Assembly (NCBI GenBank): GCA_002725175.2
Contig: PBQX02000109.1
Location: forward strand, 1-14,576
Length of the DNA: 14,576 nucleotides
Origin: CACKLF01 sp002725175
GTDB lineage: Bacteria; Pseudomonadota; Alphaproteobacteria; Rhodobacterales; Rhodobacteraceae
Direction of reading: 5' to 3'
In this document: positions 6,062-13,709 of the stretch, one piece after another
How the letters are laid out: the number at the start of each line of letters is the position of its first letter
Numbering within the stretch: position 1 is the stretch's first letter
Position numbers and translations under genes: made by a program
Notes under the pieces: generated by a model
What the model saw: the letters and a program-made list of their open reading frames with translations, nothing else
Database searches by the model: none
What the model was told of the DNA's origin: nothing

Positions 6062-7147
6062 TTAAATTAAATGTGTATCAAATTTTCCCGGGAGAGAAAC
6101 TTCCAATAACTCAAGATCACTGCTAATGTCTGTGTACTTAGTTTTCATGATTGGAGGTATTACAAACGCATCTCCAGGAACTAGGGAATAAGGCTCTTTA
6201 CCTTCTCCTTCTAAAGTCATCGTACCTTCCATTACAAAATTAAATAATATGTCACTTGTGTGTGTGCTTTCTCGAGCCTTCTTTCCATTACTTTTAATCA
6301 CCTCCACCCCAGCAACATGCTTGGTATTATGAGAAATCAAGGTGTCTTTAGATACAAAACCAGGGATACGGAAATCTTTCCAAGATGCCTCGTCTGACTT
6401 AAAATGAACAAATTTTTGGCCTTGAAATGATCTCTTTGGATTTGGAGGACCGTTAGGTAGTTCCATATTGTGATCTATGGTCGTTACATGTTCAGCAGGT
6501 ACGCCGATTTCAATTACTTCAATATTTTCACTGGCATATAAAACCTTATGCCTAATTTCTGGAGGTTGAATTACACAATTGCCAGCAAAAAGTCTAAATG
6601 GTTCTCCTTGGTCCTCATAAACCAGATCAACCCAACCCCTGTAGCAAAATATTAGCTGAAAACCTACGGTGTGATAATGAACCGTGTCGGGTACAGGGCC
6701 GCCATCAGGTATTCGTATATGACTAGCNATAATAGAACCACCTAAACGATTTGGNATTAAATCGCGGTAATGCATACCTGCACGNCCAATNACCCATGGT
6801 GCCTGATCTGCAAGTTTCCGNACTACAAAGCTATGTTTTGTAGTAGGNAAAATAAGAGGTGGNTTTAANGCATCAATNTCAATAATGGTTCCATTAGGCG
6901 CTGTGATTAAANTTTTACCATTTGCAAATTCTTTTGGNTCNTTGCACAANATTCTAATTTTTCCAGGAGCTAAATCANCTCCTTTTTCAATCCGAATTCT
7001 GAGCCCATATCCTGAAAATACAGCAGTTGTTGGATCATCTGCAGGGTAAATCATATCCATTTTAAACCCCAGTTTATTAGTNAAAAAAGGTATGTCATTA
7101 CGCANTTCTAGGGTAGGNAAAACAANCTCAGCATTAATTTCTGACAT
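6062..7147 (-). CDS. VOC-like plus double-cupin domain protein, putative metal enzyme
   Basis: A 361-residue protein counted from the ATG at 7147. A TTG at 7168 would add seven residues, but GGTG five bases before the ATG fits better. The N-terminal part resembles one glyoxalase/VOC module (PTLE.RNDIPF.TNKLGF, then VFSGYGLRIRI, within about residues 10-55). Two cupin domains follow. The first, about 135-225, has H157-Y-H159 and a later H200 in PPEIRHKV, a plausible metal triad, with the strand GFQLIFCYRGW. The second, about 275-355, has H296 and the strands NFVMEGTMTLEGEG and LVPGDAFVIPP. Bicupins include ring-cleaving dioxygenases and isomerases, so an iron-dependent catabolic role is possible. 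The hydratase gene upstream fits that idea. Many Ns affect the N-terminal half. The substrate is unknown. Confidence 0.8.
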   Translation of the reverse strand: MSEINAEXVXPTLEXRNDIPFXTNKLGFKMDMIYPADDPTTAVFSGYGLRIRIEKGXDLAPGKIRXLCXXPKEFANGKXLITAPNGTIIXIDXLXPPLIXPTTKHSFVXRKLADQAPWXIXRAGMHYRDLXPNRLGGSIXASHIRIPDGGPVPDTVHYHTVGFQLIFCYRGWVDLVYEDQGEPFRLFAGNCVIQPPEIRHKVLYASENIEVIEIGVPAEHVTTIDHNMELPNGPPNPKRSFQGQKFVHFKSDEASWKDFRIPGFVSKDTLISHNTKHVAGVEVIKSNGKKARESTHTSDILFNFVMEGTMTLEGEGKEPYSLVPGDAFVIPPIMKTKYTDISSDLELLEVSLPGKFDTHLI

Positions 7148-7313
7148 AATAACACCAAACCTTTCCAAAGTACCGATTGTACATATTTATATANTATAAG
7201 TTTATCGATTTTATAGGAATTTCCACAANATATAAAATACTAATGTACCTATAAATTTTTTNAAATTTATTNCATCTATTTAAGTCAAATTTACATTAAA
7301 GCATTGAAATTGT

Positions 7314-8090
7314 TCACTTGAGCTGAATAGAAGCCGCATTACCTTGGCCTATCTTATGAACTACTTTATCGCCTGTTACCCCTGGCCTTATTTGCAATAC
7401 ACTTCCGGTAATAACTATCATACCTTCCTCTAAAGGCTTATTTCTGCTCTTNACATCATTAAGNAACCAGCAAAGGTTATTAAAAGGATCTGCATCCATT
7501 ACAGGAGCACTTNTCTCATNTTCATCATTCCAAACAACTTTAGAATATAAATTTGAGAAATTTATCTTATCCCAATCTAAAATTTCTTCACCAAGAACTA
7601 ACCCCCCAGACCACGCATTATCACAAATTAACGACAAGGGATCGAGGCCAGAGTAATTCGCCTCTCGATCCTCAACAAGNTCTATAGCTGGAAAAACTTT
7701 AGCTATTATCTTTTCAAGGTCACCTAAGCATATTTTCCTATTAAATGCCCTGATCTTATTTGACAGCTGAAACGCTAGCTCTATCTCAATGCCCAATCCT
7801 TTGTATCTATTTCGTTCCAAGANCTGTGGTCCAAANAAAATCTCTGATTTAAACAGCCCCCCAATAAGAGNTTGGTTTATATTNTGGTGCTGTTGTTGAA
7901 TTTTTGAAGATAACGCAATCTTATATCCACCGAGACTTCCACGGCCTGCCATTTCATGAAAATAATGCTGAGCCATGTATGCCTCTGAAATAGATGCTGG
8001 CTTCAAATCTCCTGTTAGGTTTTTGAATCTTTTATCCTGTTGATGCTCGAAAATTAAATATTCAGAAATTTTTTTACTTTTTTCATTCAT
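7314..8090 (-). CDS. 2-keto-4-pentenoate hydratase family protein
   Basis: A 258-residue enzyme of the MhpD/HpaH branch of the fumarylacetoacetate hydrolase superfamily, which hydrates 2-oxo-4-enoates (or decarboxylates 4-oxalocrotonate) using a divalent metal. Visible hallmarks are GGYKIALSSK (54-63), GIEIELAF with E102 and E104 as likely metal ligands, and PAI-X137-LVEDREANY, where X137 is encoded GAN and so is Glu or Asp, the expected third ligand. DNAWSGGLVLG (157-167) and a C-terminal GMIVITGSV also fit the family. Length is normal. AAGGA eight bases upstream supports the ATG. In known pathways such enzymes act after meta-cleavage of aromatic rings. The VOC-cupin gene 166 bp downstream could supply an oxygenase step, but that link is inference. 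Confidence 0.88.
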   Translation of the reverse strand: MNEKSKKISEYLIFEHQQDKRFKNLTGDLKPASISEAYMAQHYFHEMAGRGSLGGYKIALSSKIQQQHXNINQXLIGGLFKSEIXFGPQXLERNRYKGLGIEIELAFQLSNKIRAFNRKICLGDLEKIIAKVFPAIXLVEDREANYSGLDPLSLICDNAWSGGLVLGEEILDWDKINFSNLYSKVVWNDEXEXSAPVMDADPFNNLCWXLNDXKSRNKPLEEGMIVITGSVLQIRPGVTGDKVVHKIGQGNAASIQLK

Positions 8091-8127
8091 TTGGATTTTC
8101 CTTAGCTATCACTCTAACATCTTGTAA

Positions 8128-8155
8128 ATTATATAATAAATTGTCCAATGTCTAA
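8128..8155 (-). promoter_or_regulatory. Candidate promoter of the hydratase gene
   Basis: On the minus strand a perfect TATAAT (8133-8128) lies 16 bases after TTAGAC (8155-8150), or 15 after TAGACA. The -10 box is 37 bp upstream of the hydratase start codon. The -35 half overlaps a TGTCTAAC element that recurs at 8211-8218, so a regulator could act here. Confidence 0.4.
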
Positions 8156-8218
8156 CTAAGCACTTTATTACTTTAATAAAAAAGCATTAGACTTGAATTA
8201 ATATATCATTTGTCTAAC
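8149..8218. repeat. Repeated TGTCTAAC element in the divergent intergenic region
   Basis: TGTCTAAC is present at 8149-8156 and 8211-8218, with an inverted copy of its core, TTAGAC, at 8187-8192. The last two form inverted arms TTAGAC/GTCTAA around 18 bases. All lie between the divergent hydratase gene and the secreted-protein gene. They may be operator half-sites. The units are short, so this is tentative. Confidence 0.25.
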
Positions 8219-8226
8219 GTAAACTC

Positions 8227-8991
8227 ATGCACTACTATTACCCAAAAATTCTACCTTTTTTTTTACTCCATGCAATAATATATATTTTTTTCACTAGCTA
8301 CCTATATGCAGATTGCCCTCCAGGATTTAATGAACCAAAAAACCAATACTTTAAAATTTTGGTATGTGGCGACAATAATGTAACATCAAATAAATTAGAG
8401 CACGCATCAACCGTCCTTAAGAATATCATTGACTTTGATGGGGATGGTATGGCCGACAGTCCCGAGGTTGCTAAGAGGCTCTATTCAAGTGGAGCGGCTT
8501 ATATAGTGCTTTCTTCAGAACTATATGAAGAAAAATANGNAANTTTCNNNAAAAATATNAATTTTACNGTNGTNTATGANNATGANATGNTNACAGANTT
8601 TTCTGAATTNGANCCTACTCTNGANGAGGCTTTGCACCTAGTTACCCAATTCGGTTATGCCGAAGAGTANCCCGATAGTTTTGGAGAGTTTGAAAATAGT
8701 GAAATTGCCATTTTGATGGATATTGCANGAGGAGGTCATTTCAAAAAANNTCCTTNGAAGTACCCCAAAAAAGCTTTCTATACNTATTATGATCAAACTT
8801 GTGATTATGGTTGTCAAGTTACGGAGTTTACTTATTGGGCTATTACAAGTTTAAGAAATCAGCAGTCGACAAATAATCGTTTTGATGAAATTAAAAATGA
8901 GTGGCGACTGAACACTAGAAAAAAAATCGAAAATGATTTCCCTGAACTTCTTTATTTTTTTTCAAATCCTATTTTTGGAATTAANTTTTAA
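8227..8991 (+). CDS. Secreted protein of unknown function with calcium-loop-like motif
   Basis: A 254-residue protein that I do not recognise. Residues 1-28 form a clear Sec signal peptide: a short polar start, the hydrophobic stretch ILPFFLLHAIIYIFF and a probable cleavage after YLYA. The mature part has DFDGDGMADSPE (69-80), where D69, D71, D73 and D77 with E80 resemble a calcium-binding EF-hand or dockerin-type loop. Four cysteines (30, 47, 192, 196) could form disulfides, in line with export. A segment EALHLVTQFGYAEE (134-147) carries H137 and Q141 and looks conserved, perhaps an active site; a metallopeptidase is conceivable but unproven. Ns are very dense between 8538 and 8624, so residues 104-133 are uncertain. 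No Shine-Dalgarno is visible before the ATG. It is divergent from the hydratase gene across 136 bp. Confidence 0.75.
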   Translation: MHYYYPKILPFFLLHAIIYIFFTSYLYADCPPGFNEPKNQYFKILVCGDNNVTSNKLEHASTVLKNIIDFDGDGMADSPEVAKRLYSSGAAYIVLSSELYEEKXXXFXKNXNFXXXYXXXMXTXFSEXXPTXXEALHLVTQFGYAEEXPDSFGEFENSEIAILMDIAXGGHFKKXPXKYPKKAFYXYYDQTCDYGCQVTEFTYWAITSLRNQQSTNNRFDEIKNEWRLNTRKKIENDFPELLYFFSNPIFGIXF

Positions 8992-9069
8992 AGAANTNCC
9001 TTAATTTCTCCGATTTTTCTTTCTTTTCAACCATCCATTAAATATGGTGTATTAGTAAACTAAATTATA

Positions 9070-10590
9070 TTGCAAGATATTTTTATTTTGGAAAAAANTT
9101 TTCATCAGCTTTTAGAAGGCCGGACAAATGAATTCTTACTTTCTAAGAATGGTCCATCACTCACTTATTGTGATTTAAAGGTATTATTTGAAAGAATTGG
9201 TGGGCAAATCAGAGCTTTGGAAATTGATAAAAATGAAGTGGTAGCTATAGTTTCNAGCAATGGACCTAAGGCCGTTACTTCATTCTTATCAATCGCTGCC
9301 AGTGCAACCGCAGCCCCATTAAATCCTAGTTACAAAGAACCAGAATTTAAGTTTTATCTTGAAGATTTAAAGGCAAAAATTCTANTAGTAGATANNGATA
9401 GCCACTTTGAAGCAAGAGCGGCAGCTAAAGACTTAGGTATAAAAATATTAGAGATTTTTGAACGAGANAAGCCTGGAGATATTTCACTTTTTGAAAATAA
9501 CAAGGAAGTTCCTCAGATAAAATTTACTCCCAATATTTCTACAAATTTTGCACTTATTCTTCACACTTCGGGAACAACCTCGCGTCCAAAAATTGTACCC
9601 TTGACCGTGAGTAATATTCTTAATTCCGCAAATAACATATCTAAAACATTGAGATTAAGTAATGTAGATCGATATCTTAATATAATGCCCCTCTTTCANA
9701 TTCATGGCTTAATTGCCGGTGTATTATCAACCTTTTACTCTGGAGGTTCCATTATTTGCTCTAATGGCTTCGATATTTTTAGTTTTTTTAAATTAATCAA
9801 AGAGTTTAATCCAACTTGGTATTCCGGCGTACCTACGATGCACCAGACAATATTAAGTAGAGCAGAAAGAAATGAAGAGATTATCAATCAATCTAACATT
9901 AGGTTTATACGCTCTTCTTCGGCATCGCTTCCAATTCAGGTATTACATGACCTTGAGAGCACTTTTTCCTGCCCTGTGATTGAAGCATACGGAATGACAG
10001 AGGCNTCTCATCAAATGACATCAAATCCTCTCCCACCAGACAAGGCTATCCCTGGCTCCGTAGGGATAGCTGCAGGCCCTGAAGTGGCAGTTCTCACTCG
10101 AGAAAAGAAGGTTTTAAATANAAATGCTACAGGCGAAGTCCTGATCAAGGGAACTAATGTATTTTCAGGCTATTTAAATAATCCAGAAGCAAACTCCGAA
10201 AGCTTTGTAGAAGGCTGGTTCAAGACCGGTGATGAGGGAAAGCTTGACCCTANGGGGTTCTTAACCATAACGGGTAGATTAAAGGAAATCATCAATCGAG
10301 GCGGGGAAAAAATAATGCCAAAAGAAATTGATGAAATTGTTCTNCTTCATCCATCTGTCGAGCAAGCAGTAACCTTTTCAGTTCCACATGAGATTTTAGG
10401 AGAAGAGGTTGGACTNGCTGTAGTCCTTAAAAAAGATGAGTTTGCTGACACAAAGATATTGAAGGCTTTTTGCGAAAAGAGANTAGCAAAGTTCAAAGTT
10501 CCAAGCAAAATTTTTTTCTTAGATGAAATACCGAAAGGTTCGACAGGCAAGTTGCAACGGATAGGGCTTGCAAAGAAATTAGGAATTTAA
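9070..10590 (+). CDS. Acyl-CoA synthetase (AMP-forming), resembling oxalate-CoA ligases
   Basis: A 506-residue member of the ANL adenylating superfamily, forming acyl-CoA from acid, ATP and CoA through an acyl-AMP. The ATP loop is HTSGTTSRPK (165-174). YGMTE (307-311), TGD (386-388), GRLKEIINRGGEKI (402-415) and the catalytic K494 in GSTGKLQR are all present. The phrases HTSGTTSRPK.VPLT, WYSGVPTMHQ (250-259) and MTE.SHQMTSNPLP are much like those of the Pcs60/AAE3 oxalyl-CoA synthetases, so oxalate or another small dicarboxylate is a candidate substrate. The start is a TTG with no obvious Shine-Dalgarno; no ATG offers a better choice. It is the first gene of a tight four-gene unit, with the ketopantoate reductase-like gene one base downstream. 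Several Ns fall in the frame but none breaks it. Confidence 0.9.
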   Translation: MQDIFILEKXFHQLLEGRTNEFLLSKNGPSLTYCDLKVLFERIGGQIRALEIDKNEVVAIVXSNGPKAVTSFLSIAASATAAPLNPSYKEPEFKFYLEDLKAKILXVDXDSHFEARAAAKDLGIKILEIFERXKPGDISLFENNKEVPQIKFTPNISTNFALILHTSGTTSRPKIVPLTVSNILNSANNISKTLRLSNVDRYLNIMPLFXIHGLIAGVLSTFYSGGSIICSNGFDIFSFFKLIKEFNPTWYSGVPTMHQTILSRAERNEEIINQSNIRFIRSSSASLPIQVLHDLESTFSCPVIEAYGMTEXSHQMTSNPLPPDKAIPGSVGIAAGPEVAVLTREKKVLNXNATGEVLIKGTNVFSGYLNNPEANSESFVEGWFKTGDEGKLDPXGFLTITGRLKEIINRGGEKIMPKEIDEIVXLHPSVEQAVTFSVPHEILGEEVGXAVVLKKDEFADTKILKAFCEKRXAKFKVPSKIFFLDEIPKGSTGKLQRIGLAKKLGI

Positions 10591-10591
10591 C

Positions 10592-11572
10592 ATGAAAATC
10601 TGTGTATATGGCGCTGGCGCCATTGGTGGGTACGTCGCAACCCGTCTTTCTATTTCCGGCTTTAATGTATCCTTAATCGCTCGCGGTCAAAATTTAGAAA
10701 NGATTAAAAAGAACGGATTAACAGTAGTTTATAAGGATTTTCGAGAAACAGCATCATTGAAAGTATCTTCAGAACTNCCCACTGAGAAACAGGACTTTGT
10801 TTTTATTGCCACCAAAACTACATCTTTAATTGATATTTGTCCCAACATAAAAAAATTGTCTTCAAAGGGTTCGACTATTATACCACTAATGAATGGGATC
10901 CCTCATTGGTATTTTTATGGTATTGATAGCAAGTGGAAAAATACTGATATTAAATGCCTTGACCCAACCGGTGAAATAAAAAATTCTCTTCCTTGGGAAA
11001 ATATTATTGGAAGTGTGGTTTATCCTGCATGCGAATTAGTTGAGCCAGGAATAATCAAACATATATATGGAAATAGATTTTCTATTGGCGAAATAACAGG
11101 AATGAAAACTAACCGCGTTTCTGAGATATCAGAATTACTAATTAATTCAGGACTGAAGGCCCCTATCAGGACAAACATTAGAGCAGAAATTTGGGTAAAA
11201 TTATTAGGAAATTTAGCCCTTAATTCTATTTCCTCATTAACTTCCGATACTCTTTCAGGGATTCTAAGTAGTCCAACTACCGAAAAAATAGTTCGTGCAT
11301 TAATGCGGGAAACAGAAAATGTGGCTACTGCTTTAAATATCAAAATGCCTATTTCTATCGACAAAAGGATTGAAGGAGCAAAGCAAGTTGGTGCCCACAA
11401 AACATCTATGTTACAAGATTTAGAGAACGGAAGAGAAATGGAAATAGATTCTATTATTTCTGCAGTTCAGGAGCTTGGAGTTTTAACANGAACTAAAACA
11501 CCTACAATTGATATAATACTTNCGCTTCTAAAGAAAAGGGCTTCCTTAGCCGGTTGCTATAAAGGCGGATAA
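10592..11572 (+). CDS. Ketopantoate reductase (2-dehydropantoate 2-reductase) family protein
   Basis: A 326-residue NADPH-dependent reductase of the PanE/ApbA family, which reduces 2-dehydropantoate to pantoate on the way to CoA. The Rossmann motif GAGAIG is at 7-12. N101 in PLMNG, K203 in EIWVKLLGNLALN, S272 in HKTSMLQDLE and E284 in NGREMEID stand at the positions of the known catalytic and substrate-binding residues. Length is slightly above the usual 300. AGGA seven bases before the ATG lies inside the end of the preceding CoA ligase gene, and only one base separates the two, so translation is probably coupled. Because it is paired with a CoA ligase and not with panB or panC, it may act on another 2-oxo acid; hence no gene symbol is given. 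Confidence 0.88.
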   Translation: MKICVYGAGAIGGYVATRLSISGFNVSLIARGQNLEXIKKNGLTVVYKDFRETASLKVSSEXPTEKQDFVFIATKTTSLIDICPNIKKLSSKGSTIIPLMNGIPHWYFYGIDSKWKNTDIKCLDPTGEIKNSLPWENIIGSVVYPACELVEPGIIKHIYGNRFSIGEITGMKTNRVSEISELLINSGLKAPIRTNIRAEIWVKLLGNLALNSISSLTSDTLSGILSSPTTEKIVRALMRETENVATALNIKMPISIDKRIEGAKQVGAHKTSMLQDLENGREMEIDSIISAVQELGVLTXTKTPTIDIILXLLKKRASLAGCYKGG

Positions 11573-11575
11573 ACA

Positions 11576-12631
11576 ATGAATCAATTTTCTTCAAAATCAA
11601 ATACACTTAGCTACAAAAATTCTGGGGTAGACATTTCGGCTGGAAATCGTTTTGTCAGTAAGATAAAAACTACGCTCAAATCTACTCATAATAAGGGNAC
11701 GATAGGTTNGATTGGNGCCTTTTCAGCATTATTTGATCCNAAGCCATACAAACTAAANGACCCAATTTTGGTTTCAGCTAGTGATGGTGTTGGAACCAAA
11801 TTAGTAATTGCAAATGAAATGAATAACCATAAGTATATAGGAATTGACCTAGTCGCAATGTGTGTAAATGACATTGTGTGCCAGGGTGCGAGACCATTGT
11901 TTTTTTTAGATTATCTTGCAACCGGATCCCTTGATATAGTCAAAGCTTCAACAATAATTAAAAGTATAGCAACTGGTTGTAGAGAGTCGGGTTGCGCACT
12001 TATCGGTGGCGAAACTGCTGAGATGCCAGGTCTCTACAAAGGAGCAGATTATGACCTTGCTGGTTTTGCTGTTGGCNTTGTAGAAAGATCAAATNTTTTA
12101 CCGGGCGTCATAAAAGAAAATTATTTCTTATTGGGANTGGNATCAAGTGGCCTGCATTCAAATGGCTTNTCATTAATTCGGGATATTCTCTCTACTTTTA
12201 ATATAGATATTCACGACAANGCTCCTTTTTCGAGAAAAAAACTTGGAGATATATTGCTTACGCCCACCAAAATATACATTAATAACNTTNTNCAACTTAT
12301 TGAAAAAAAACATGTATATGGNATATCNCANATCACNGGAGGTGGACTTGTAGAAAANATTATGAGAGTCATTCCAAGCGATCTAACAATTCAAATCGAC
12401 CTATCAACCATTAAACCTCAAAAGATTTANTCATGGATAAAAGGTNTATCNNAAATTTCGGACAATGAAATGCTAAAAACATTTAACTGCGGTTTGGGTA
12501 TGGTTTTAGTGATCGATGAAAGGAACGTTAANAATTCNTTGAAATTNTTAAAGAGCCTGGGAGAAAATCCACGNATCATCGGAANCGTAATCAAAGGGAA
12601 ATCNCCATTACTAAAAGGTAGCCTTTTTTGA
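11576..12631 (+). CDS. purM: Phosphoribosylformylglycinamidine cyclo-ligase (AIR synthetase)
   Basis: A 351-residue enzyme that closes the imidazole ring of 5-aminoimidazole ribonucleotide with ATP in de novo purine synthesis. Signature segments are LSYKNSGVDI (11-20), SDGVGTK (69-75), GIDLVAMCVNDI (89-100), GGETAEMPG (144-152), a serine-glycine-leucine-histidine-serine loop (SSGLHSNG) and a late GGGLVE loop. Length is typical (about 345-350). The gene starts three bases after the reductase stop codon and has no separate promoter space, so it is cotranscribed with the two preceding genes. Its stop TGA overlaps the TTG start of purN. Many Ns lie in the second half but the frame stays open. Confidence 0.97.
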   Translation: MNQFSSKSNTLSYKNSGVDISAGNRFVSKIKTTLKSTHNKXTIGXIXAFSALFDXKPYKLXDPILVSASDGVGTKLVIANEMNNHKYIGIDLVAMCVNDIVCQGARPLFFLDYLATGSLDIVKASTIIKSIATGCRESGCALIGGETAEMPGLYKGADYDLAGFAVGXVERSNXLPGVIKENYFLLGXXSSGLHSNGXSLIRDILSTFNIDIHDXAPFSRKKLGDILLTPTKIYINNXXQLIEKKHVYXIXXIXGGGLVEXIMRVIPSDLTIQIDLSTIKPQKIXSWIKGXXXISDNEMLKTFNCGLGMVLVIDERNVXNXLKXLKSLGENPXIIGXVIKGKXPLLKGSLF

Positions 12632-13197
12632 AAAAAAGTGTGGTAATTTTTATTTCAGGTGCGGGNTCAAATATGGAATTTCTAATAAAGAGCATGGATC
12701 TAGATCATCCTGGCTACCCAAAACTAGTTGTTTCAAANAACCAGGAGGCNATNGGCTTAAATATTGCAAATCAATACAATGTTTCTACCAAATATATTCC
12801 TAACGAATCNTTTGAAAGAGATTTCCTAAGTTTTACCGAAAAGGATGAACCGGATCTAATTTGCTTAGCTGGCTTTATGAAAATTCTTTCCCCAAATTTT
12901 ATCAATAGGTNTAAAAATAAAATATTGAATATNCACCCTTCTCTATTNCCCAAATATAAGGGCTTAAGAACGCATGAGAGNGCCATTGCNTCTAAAGAAA
13001 AAATTACCGGCTGTACGGTACACGTAGTTAATGAACACTTAGATGACGGTCCAATTTTGGGNCAATCTACNGTCTCAATAGCTAAAGGTGAAACTGTGTC
13101 TTCTTTAAAAGAAAAGGTTTTAAGAAAAGAACATATTTTATATTCTGAGGCACTAAGACGATATCTAGAAGGAAAAAATGAGTACTTTACTGTTTAA
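12628..13197 (+). CDS. purN: Phosphoribosylglycinamide formyltransferase (GAR transformylase)
   Basis: A 189-residue enzyme that transfers the formyl group of 10-formyltetrahydrofolate to glycinamide ribonucleotide. It has the family opening VVIFISGAGSNM (5-16; the glycine codon carries an N), the folate-site block DLICLAGFMKILSP (76-89), N101 and H103 in the NxHPSL.PKYKG segment, and D139 in HLDDGPIL, the catalytic trio of this family. The start is TTG and shares the four bases TTGA with the purM stop, which points to translational coupling. It ends one base before the convergent ndk stop codon. Purine operons with purM followed by purN are common in proteobacteria. Confidence 0.96.
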   Translation: MKKSVVIFISGAXSNMEFLIKSMDLDHPGYPKLVVSXNQEXXGLNIANQYNVSTKYIPNEXFERDFLSFTEKDEPDLICLAGFMKILSPNFINRXKNKILNXHPSLXPKYKGLRTHEXAIXSKEKITGCTVHVVNEHLDDGPILXQSXVSIAKGETVSSLKEKVLRKEHILYSEALRRYLEGKNEYFTV

Positions 13198-13198
13198 A

Positions 13199-13621
13199 CT
13201 ACCCTACTATCTCAGGTTCAGAAAAAAACTGGCTTATCTCNGTTTTTGCGTTTTCAATAGAATCCGACCCATGCACTGAATTTTCACCCACTGATAAAGC
13301 AAATTCTTTACGTATTGTGCCATCATCAGCCTCTGCAGGGTTTGTGGCCCCCATNATTTCTCTATTTCTTCTGACGGCATCTTTACCTTCCAAAACTTGG
13401 ACAACTACCGGTTCAGAAGTCATAAAAGTACAAAGCTCGTCAAAGAATGGCCTTTCCNTATGGATCCCATAAAATTCTTCAGCCTGATCTCTCGTAAAAT
13501 GAATTCGTTTCTGAGCAATAATTCTTAACCCAGAATCTTCAAATTTTTTACAAATAGCNCCCACAAGATTNCGTTTTGTAGCATCTGGTTTAATAATTGA
13601 AAAAGTTCTTTCTAATTCCAT
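13199..13621 (-). CDS. ndk: Nucleoside diphosphate kinase
   Basis: A 140-residue enzyme that equilibrates nucleoside di- and triphosphates through a phosphohistidine. It starts MELERTFSIIKPDAT, the standard Ndk opening, carries the nucleophile H117 in NSVHGSDS, and the nucleotide-binding ATNPAEADDGTIR. The ATG at 13621 is preferred over a TTG four codons upstream because it gives the family's usual length and the canonical H117, and GGGGTG stands four bases before it. It lies downstream of pepA on the same strand with an 88-bp gap that holds no gene, and is convergent with purN with a single base between the stop codons. No hairpin terminator separates the two convergent units. Confidence 0.97.
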   Translation of the reverse strand: MELERTFSIIKPDATKXNLVXAICKKFEDSGLRIIAQKRIHFTRDQAEEFYGIHXERPFFDELCTFMTSEPVVVQVLEGKDAVRRNREXMGATNPAEADDGTIRKEFALSVGENSVHGSDSIENAKXEISQFFSEPEIVG

Positions 13622-13709
13622 TTCGCACCCCAATTAAATTTTAATTCCACTANCACAATTTTTTTAGTACTGAAAGACCCTATTTTACAGATAGTAAGAA
13701 AGTATAATT

